9,527 nt of DNA from Cycloclasticus sp. (GTDB lineage: Bacteria > Pseudomonadota > Gammaproteobacteria > Methylococcales > Cycloclasticaceae), in the NCBI GenBank assembly GCA_018066825.1, contig JAGPVU010000052.1:1-9527 (forward strand). Reading direction: 5' to 3'. The position numbers and the translations under genes were made by a program. Shown here in pieces: positions 5,257 to 9,527 of the stretch (positions are counted from its first letter, which is position 1; every line of letters starts with the position of its first letter). Under the pieces are notes generated by a model. That model searched no databases and was not told where the DNA came from. It saw only the letters and a program-made list of their open reading frames with translations.

Positions 5257-7059
5257 ATGACAACCCAAACACCTTTAAGCTTCGCTGACTTAGCGTTGTC
5301 GACACCCGTGATGGATGCGTTAAAACGCATTGGTTACGAACAACCCTCACCTATTCAAGCCGAAGCAATTCCGCATTTGCTAAACGGCTTTGATCTGATT
5401 GGTACCGCACAAACGGGTACCGGTAAAACAGCTGCTTTTGCGCTACCGTTATTATCGACTATTGATTTAACGATAATGCAGCCGCAGGTGTTAGTTCTAG
5501 CGCCTACCCGGGAACTGGCCATTCAAGTTGCAGAGGCCTTTAAAACCTATGCCAGTGCTATGAAAGGCTTTAATGTACTGCCAATCTATGGCGGCCAAGG
5601 TATGGACACTCAATTACGTCAACTTAAGCGTGGCGTTCACGTCGTTGTTGGCACGCCCGGTCGTGTAATGGACCATTTACGCCGTAACACCCTAAAACTA
5701 GATCAGCTCAAAACCATCGTCCTAGACGAAGGCGATGAAATGCTCAGAATGGGCTTTATAGACGATGTAGAGTGGATTTTAGAGAAAACGCCTAAGCAAC
5801 GTCAGGTCGCTCTTTTCTCTGCCACCATGCCGGCACCTATCCGCCGTGTTGCTGACAAATATCTGAATCAACCTAAGATTGTTAAGATTATCTCAAAGAC
5901 ATCTACCGTAGAGAGTATTGAGCAACGTTTTTGGATGGTCAGCGGCCTACATAAACTAGATGCTTTAACGCGTATCTTAGAGGTCGAAGACTTTGACGGT
6001 ATTATCATGTTTGTCCGCACTAAAGCGCTGACTGTAGAATTAGCTGAAAAGTTAGAAGCGCGTGGTTATGCAGCATCGGCCATTAATGGCGATATGACCC
6101 AAACCCTACGCGAACGCACTATTGAACAGTTAAAAAAAGGCAAAATAGATATTTTAGTGGCAACGGACGTAGCCGCACGAGGTATTGATGTTTCACGTAT
6201 AAGTCACGTTATCAATTACGACATCCCCTATGATACCGAGGCATACGTCCATCGTATTGGTCGTACTGGCCGTGCGGGCAGAACCGGAAAAGCCATTTTA
6301 TTTGTTGCTCCGCGAGAACGTCGTTTATTACGCGCCATCGAGAACGCAACACGGCAGCCGATAACACCAATGGAATTACCAACACGGCAGCAGGTGAATG
6401 AAAAACGTTCGGCTCAATTTAAAGACACAATCACTGAAGCACTCGAACGCAACGACTTGGATTTTTTCCACCAATTGGTCCAATCGTATGTAGAAGAACA
6501 TGACGTTGATCCGATAAAACTAGCTAGTGCACTGGCCTTTTTAGCGCAAAAAAGCAAACCCTTACTACTTGACGAGACATCAAAAAAATCATCTTCTAGA
6601 GAAGGTCGCTCACATAAAGGCGAGGATCGAGGCACTCGTGATGAGCGCCCATTTAGAGAAGCTAAAACAAAATCATTTCGTCCTGAAAAAGACAACTTAC
6701 CCAAAAGCAAACGCGGCAACCCTAAAGTACCCATGGACAATTACCGTATTGCCGTGGGCAAAAACCACAATGCCACACCCGGTGACATCGTTGGTGCTAT
6801 CGCCAATGAGGCAGATGTTGAGCCAAGAAATATTGGCCATATCGAATTAAAAGACGACCATAGCTTTATCGAGTTACCCGTCGGCATGCCGAAGATCGTC
6901 TATGACAGCTTAAAAAAGGTACGCGTTAGGAATCAACCATTACAAATAGAAAAGACCGACCACGTGGCTAAGCCGGCTTTAACCAGCGCAAAACCAGCCA
7001 AGGGTAAAAAGACATACACCAAAAAACCGAAAAAAAATAAAAATAAAACCATAGATTAG
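5257..7059 (+). CDS. deaD: DEAD-box RNA helicase DeaD/CsdA
   Basis: ATP-dependent RNA unwinding, known in this family for 50S ribosome assembly and mRNA decay, especially in the cold. At 600 residues it has near-normal length. Order: Q motif with F9 and Q34; motif I AQTGTGKT (51-58); Ia PTRELA (83-88); GG 112-113; Ib TPGR (133-136); motif II DEGD (157-160); III SAT (188-190); IV FVRTK (252-256); V ATDVAARGID (302-311); VI HRIGRTGR (332-339). A CsdA-type dimerisation region follows, then a charged linker (about 440-490), a DbpA/CsdA RRM-like RNA-binding domain (about 495-567, YRIAVGKNHNATPGDIVGAI onward) and a lysine-rich tail. The odd point is Gly for Ala in motif II; the catalytic D-E-x-D residues remain. 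slyX follows after 9 bp, suggesting cotranscription. Confidence 0.97.
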   Translation: MTTQTPLSFADLALSTPVMDALKRIGYEQPSPIQAEAIPHLLNGFDLIGTAQTGTGKTAAFALPLLSTIDLTIMQPQVLVLAPTRELAIQVAEAFKTYASAMKGFNVLPIYGGQGMDTQLRQLKRGVHVVVGTPGRVMDHLRRNTLKLDQLKTIVLDEGDEMLRMGFIDDVEWILEKTPKQRQVALFSATMPAPIRRVADKYLNQPKIVKIISKTSTVESIEQRFWMVSGLHKLDALTRILEVEDFDGIIMFVRTKALTVELAEKLEARGYAASAINGDMTQTLRERTIEQLKKGKIDILVATDVAARGIDVSRISHVINYDIPYDTEAYVHRIGRTGRAGRTGKAILFVAPRERRLLRAIENATRQPITPMELPTRQQVNEKRSAQFKDTITEALERNDLDFFHQLVQSYVEEHDVDPIKLASALAFLAQKSKPLLLDETSKKSSSREGRSHKGEDRGTRDERPFREAKTKSFRPEKDNLPKSKRGNPKVPMDNYRIAVGKNHNATPGDIVGAIANEADVEPRNIGHIELKDDHSFIELPVGMPKIVYDSLKKVRVRNQPLQIEKTDHVAKPALTSAKPAKGKKTYTKKPKKNKNKTID

Positions 7060-7068
7060 TAAAGTTAT

Positions 7069-7275
7069 ATGGAAAAACGCATCACCGAACTTGAAATTAA
7101 AGTCGCGTATCAAGAAGACACTATCCAACAATTGGATAGTGTCATTTGCCAACAGCAAAAGCAAATAGACGCATTCAAAAAGCAATTACAACAACTCACC
7201 GACAGCGCTAAAAACGACCGAGAAGATGGTAAAGACGGCCCTTCATTGCTAGACGAAGTACCGCCACACTACTAA
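7069..7275 (+). CDS. slyX: SlyX family protein
   Basis: Small 68-residue protein of unknown biochemical role, conserved in proteobacteria. The pattern fits the family: an acidic and polar N-terminal coiled coil (ITELEIKVAYQEDTIQQLDSVI, continuing to about residue 45), a charged linker, and the signature C-terminus ending PPHY. Glutamine-rich heptads suggest oligomerisation through the coiled coil. The ATG at 7069 lies 9 nt after the deaD stop, and only a weak purine stretch (TAAAG) precedes it, so translational coupling or cotranscription with deaD is likely. The coding sequence contains a strong hairpin at 7117-7143. Confidence 0.93.
   Translation: MEKRITELEIKVAYQEDTIQQLDSVICQQQKQIDAFKKQLQQLTDSAKNDREDGKDGPSLLDEVPPHY
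7117..7143 (+). repeat. 11-bp perfect inverted repeat inside slyX
   Basis: GACACTATCCA (7117-7127) and TGGATAGTGTC (7133-7143) are exact reverse complements separated by ACAAT. It encodes DTIQQLDSV, so the protein constraint may explain part but not obviously all of the symmetry. No T run follows, so it is not a standard terminator; an RNA structure affecting mRNA stability between deaD and ylqF is possible. Confidence 0.6.
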
Positions 7276-7314
7276 CACCACCTTGTTATGTCGCTACTAT
7301 TAAGCGTAAAACAC

Positions 7315-7331
7315 AAAGGTAAATTAAGATG
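7315..7331 (+). promoter_or_regulatory. ylqF ribosome binding site and start
   Basis: AAAGG (7315-7319) stands 9 nt before the ATG at 7329. The 53-bp gap after slyX shows no terminator and no clear promoter, so ylqF probably continues the deaD-slyX transcript. Confidence 0.55.
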
Positions 7332-8255
7332 AGCATTAATTGGTACCCTGGGCATATGCACAAGGCGCAAAAGGAAATTAAGCAGCGCTTGCCTGAAGTG
7401 GATATGTTTATCGAAATCTTGGATGCACGCCTTCCCTATAGTAGTGAAAACCCGATGCTTGCCAGCATACGTGGCGACAAACCCTGTTTAAAGATTTTAA
7501 ATAAAACCGACCTAGCTGACCCGCAAACAACTGAGGTTTGGCAACATTATTTAGAACAAAACCAACACACTAAAACGCTGGCACTAAATTTACATTTGGC
7601 CAATAAAAGTGAGCAGATTATAAATTTGTGCCACAAATTAGTCCCGCATAAGGGCGGTAAACTTAAACCTATCACGTGTTTGATTACCGGCATTCCTAAC
7701 GTAGGCAAATCGACTTTAATTAATACCTTAGCTGGCCGGACTATTGCGAAAACGGGCAATGAACCTGCCGTAACACAAAGCCAACAACGGATAGACTTAG
7801 GTAACAACCTTATTTTGTTCGACACACCCGGTTTATTATGGCCGAAAGTTGAAAATGAAAATAGCGGTTATCGTTTGGCTATTTCAGGCGCAATAAAAGA
7901 TACCGCATTTAATTTTGACGAGCTAGCGTATTACGCAGCCGAGTATTTGTTACGTTTTTACCCCAATAATTTAATTGAACGCTATGCATTAGAGGAGTTA
8001 CCTCGGGATGAAACCACGTTATTAGAAATAATTGGTCGCCAACGTGGCTGTTTAATGAATGGGGGGCATGTCAATTTAAACAAGACATCTGCGATATTTA
8101 TTAATGAATTTCGCGATGGAACACTCGGCCCTATTTCCTTAGAAACCCCTGATATGATGCAAAAAGAATTGCTTCATGTAGCTATGTTACTTACTGAGAA
8201 AGCTGAAAAAAAAGCGGCACGACTTAGCGCACATAAAAAAGGACGTAAAAAGTAA
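7329..8255 (+). CDS. ylqF: Ribosome biogenesis GTPase YlqF/RbgA
   Basis: Circularly permuted GTPase; the characterised Bacillus member acts late in 50S subunit assembly. Family hallmarks: N-terminal NWYPGHMHKA (4-13), DARLP (32-36), G4 NKTD (58-61) placed before G1 GIPNVGKST (121-129), a probable G2 threonine near T149, and G3 DTPGLLWPK (165-173). This G4-G1-G3 order defines the YlqF/YawG group. The C-terminal helical domain (about 195-290) matches the RNA-binding part and ends in a lysine-rich tail. The 308-residue length is normal and nothing is missing. It shares strand and probable transcript with deaD, fitting a joint role in ribosome assembly. It converges with the next gene, with 14 bp between stops. 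Confidence 0.95.
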   Translation: MSINWYPGHMHKAQKEIKQRLPEVDMFIEILDARLPYSSENPMLASIRGDKPCLKILNKTDLADPQTTEVWQHYLEQNQHTKTLALNLHLANKSEQIINLCHKLVPHKGGKLKPITCLITGIPNVGKSTLINTLAGRTIAKTGNEPAVTQSQQRIDLGNNLILFDTPGLLWPKVENENSGYRLAISGAIKDTAFNFDELAYYAAEYLLRFYPNNLIERYALEELPRDETTLLEIIGRQRGCLMNGGHVNLNKTSAIFINEFRDGTLGPISLETPDMMQKELLHVAMLLTEKAEKKAARLSAHKKGRKK

Positions 8256-8269
8256 TCGCTAGCGTTAGT

Positions 8270-9067
8270 TTATTTCTTTTTCCAAAACATTAGGCTACCC
8301 CAGCTGTCTTTTTCAGAGTCAGGTTGCTTAACACCATCGATATGACGCTTAACTAAATCTCTAATACTTAAAAATTCGCCAATAGACTCCGCTTTATTTA
8401 ACTGCTTGCGGAGCTTATCACTGATATCAATTTTTTTAGATTCACCACCCGCCATATCCACCAATTCATAGAAAGCATCAGCTTGATGCCTTACCAGGTA
8501 ATCAAAATCAATTAAATACGCTTCAACTATTTGCTCTACTATGTTTTTTTCCAAGTCGCCTGTCGTACGTGGTGAGCTCGCCCCCGTTGACATGCCAAAA
8601 CGCAATACTTCAATTTGCTTAGTATAGGTTTCCATTTCCCGTTTTGATATTAATGGTGGCAATAATTTAACTAACTGAAGGAGTTTATTCTTACCTATCT
8701 GACCGAGCTCTTTTGGATCGTGATGAATGATTCCAGGTTTATTTGAGCCACTGGCATCAAGGGCTTGTGGCGTTGTACCAATACCCAGCTGGTCAATTAA
8801 TCTGTCATCCTGTGGCATATCTATTTTTGAATTAACAATCACATAGCCCGTGTGATTAGCTACTTTAGAAATAAGTTTATTCGTGATTGCTACAATTTCA
8901 CCCAAGCCTAGGCCTTCGAAACCAGGCGTTTCAATCACCTTCATTAATTGTGCCTTCGTTTTGATGTATGCTTTTTGATCAAAATCCAACGTTTTAACAG
9001 CCGCATCTAATATATTAGTTACGACCATTTTCTTTTCATCATAAAACTTTACTCTGGCAAAACTCAT
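8270..9067 (-). CDS. Conserved-looking hypothetical protein, 265 residues
   Basis: I do not recognise the family. It has no signal peptide and no membrane segment, so it is probably cytoplasmic. Residues 1-50 are mixed charged; 51-80 look like a compact alpha/beta piece (GFEGLGLGEIVAITNKL); 85-125 are Gly- and Asp-rich and loop-like, with a HHDP motif (115-118); 125-200 are helical; 210-250 are a charged helix pair; and the tail ends WGSLMFWKKK, an amphipathic basic end that could touch a membrane or partner. The start is supported by GAGG (9075-9078, minus strand) 7 nt before ATG 9067. It has its own leader after the terminator at 9140-9173, so it is probably transcribed alone. Confidence 0.8.
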   Translation of the reverse strand: MSFARVKFYDEKKMVVTNILDAAVKTLDFDQKAYIKTKAQLMKVIETPGFEGLGLGEIVAITNKLISKVANHTGYVIVNSKIDMPQDDRLIDQLGIGTTPQALDASGSNKPGIIHHDPKELGQIGKNKLLQLVKLLPPLISKREMETYTKQIEVLRFGMSTGASSPRTTGDLEKNIVEQIVEAYLIDFDYLVRHQADAFYELVDMAGGESKKIDISDKLRKQLNKAESIGEFLSIRDLVKRHIDGVKQPDSEKDSWGSLMFWKKK

Positions 9068-9139
9068 TATTACGCCTCATTAGTCCTTTAAGTTAGTATG
9101 GCTGATAATTTGAAGTTTGTAATAAACCTACTTACATCT

Positions 9140-9173
9140 AAAAAAAAACGGTGAGTTGCCTCACCGTTTTTTT
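9140..9173. terminator. Bidirectional Rho-independent terminator
   Basis: CGGTGAG (9149-9155) pairs with CTCACCG (9160-9166) over TTGC, with nine As before and seven Ts after, so it works on both strands. On the minus strand it ends the gene at 9172-9527, whose stop codon overlaps the A/T tract. Confidence 0.9.
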
Positions 9174-9527
9174 AACGCGATCTATATCGATCAGATAAAA
9201 AATACAATAGTAATCCTAGGCCTAATAGGTATATTACCCAGTCATATTGTTGGTACATTTTACTTTTTTCATATGATTCTCTAGAACTTACTGAAAATTT
9301 AAAATACCCGGCATCATGGTTCATACCTTTAGCTTCATGCGAGTGCTTTCCAGCTTGATGCGTACTTATTTTAACTCGGTAGTCCCCTTCAGTAATATTG
9401 GGTAAACTAAAACTAGTTGTCCCTGCAGGGTACAGGTTTTCAGGTATTGTCAAATACGGTATATACTTTTCATCTTGATTCTTTTCAATACCCAGATGAA
9501 TCGGCAATGTACGTAAGCTCTCATCAA
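9172..9527 (-). CDS. C-terminal part of a membrane-anchored protein of unknown function
   Basis: The frame is open to the window edge (upstream of TTG 9507 it continues DESLRT with no stop), so the true start probably lies outside and this is a 3' fragment of about 117 codons. Counting from that TTG, residues 10-75 look like an extracytoplasmic beta-rich domain (PYLTIPENLYPAGTTSFSLPNITEGDYRVKIS), containing a histidine-rich stretch (THQAGKHSHEAKGMNHD). One transmembrane helix follows (about 89-105, WVIYLLGLGLLLYFL), then a short basic tail (SDRYRSR), which puts the C-terminus in the cytoplasm. Histidines suggest metal binding at most as a guess. The terminator at 9140-9173 follows the stop directly. 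Confidence 0.75.
   Translation of the reverse strand, partial: DESLRTLPIHLGIEKNQDEKYIPYLTIPENLYPAGTTSFSLPNITEGDYRVKISTHQAGKHSHEAKGMNHDAGYFKFSVSSRESYEKSKMYQQYDWVIYLLGLGLLLYFLSDRYRSR

Noticed and set aside
6414..6850. Open frames on both strands over the deaD linker and RNA-binding domain
   Set aside because: Shadows of the low-complexity, charged linker of deaD; no start signals and the deaD frame has family matches throughout.
7022..7050. A-rich slippery runs at the end of deaD
   Set aside because: A -1 slip would stop at once (TAA), giving only a few residues less; no functional gain and the run is explained by the lysine tail.
6979..7185. Minus-strand hydrophobic frame over the deaD tail and slyX
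   Set aside because: The hydrophobicity is simply the antisense of the lysine codon run; no ribosome binding site.
7547..7825. 92-codon minus-strand frame inside ylqF
   Set aside because: Antisense to the G1-G3 core of ylqF, which is unmistakable.
1..9527. CRISPR array or toxin-antitoxin pair
   Set aside because: No regularly spaced repeats, and no short adjacent gene pair with the right features.

Overview
The window looks like chromosomal DNA of a gammaproteobacterium with AT-leaning composition. The evidence is a tmRNA whose tag (ANDDNYAIAA) is close to the ANDENYALAA type, and a deaD-slyX-ylqF gene run whose products are typical of that class. Species cannot be fixed from the sequence; a Thiotrichales-like lineage is only a guess.

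Region 1 (1-320) is the 3' part of ssrA (tmRNA), cut by the window edge at its 5' end but complete through the tag reading frame, the T arm and the CCA tail. Region 2 (about 303-4298) is a small, decaying genomic island inserted at the 3' end of ssrA. It is bounded by an imperfect duplication of the ssrA 3' end (303-320 and 4282-4298). Inside the flanks lies a second pair of 26-bp repeats (429-454 and 4198-4223), best read as integrase arm sites. The island carries an intact P4-type tyrosine integrase, a second, unrelated tyrosine recombinase broken by a one-base frameshift on a U_UUU_UUC slippery heptamer, and the first third of a type I restriction enzyme R subunit. No hsdM or hsdS is present, so the restriction system cannot work as it stands. 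The island brings its own terminator behind ssrA; what is probably the original ssrA terminator lies just beyond the right att copy at 4308-4335.

Region 3 (4413-8255) is backbone: a minus-strand lipoprotein, then a rightward run of deaD (csdA) RNA helicase, slyX and ylqF (ribosome-assembly GTPase). Two of the three relate to RNA or ribosome biogenesis. deaD has a clear -10 box preceded by an 11-bp dyad, and its motif II reads DEGD instead of DEAD. slyX contains an 11-bp perfect hairpin within its coding sequence.

Region 4 (8270-9527) holds two minus-strand genes of unknown function: a soluble 265-residue protein, and the C-terminal part of a membrane-anchored protein running off the right edge. 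A bidirectional terminator at 9140-9173 separates them.

No complete, clearly new defence or mobile system is visible. The most interesting elements are the island architecture, the frameshifted second recombinase, and the regulatory structures around deaD and slyX.
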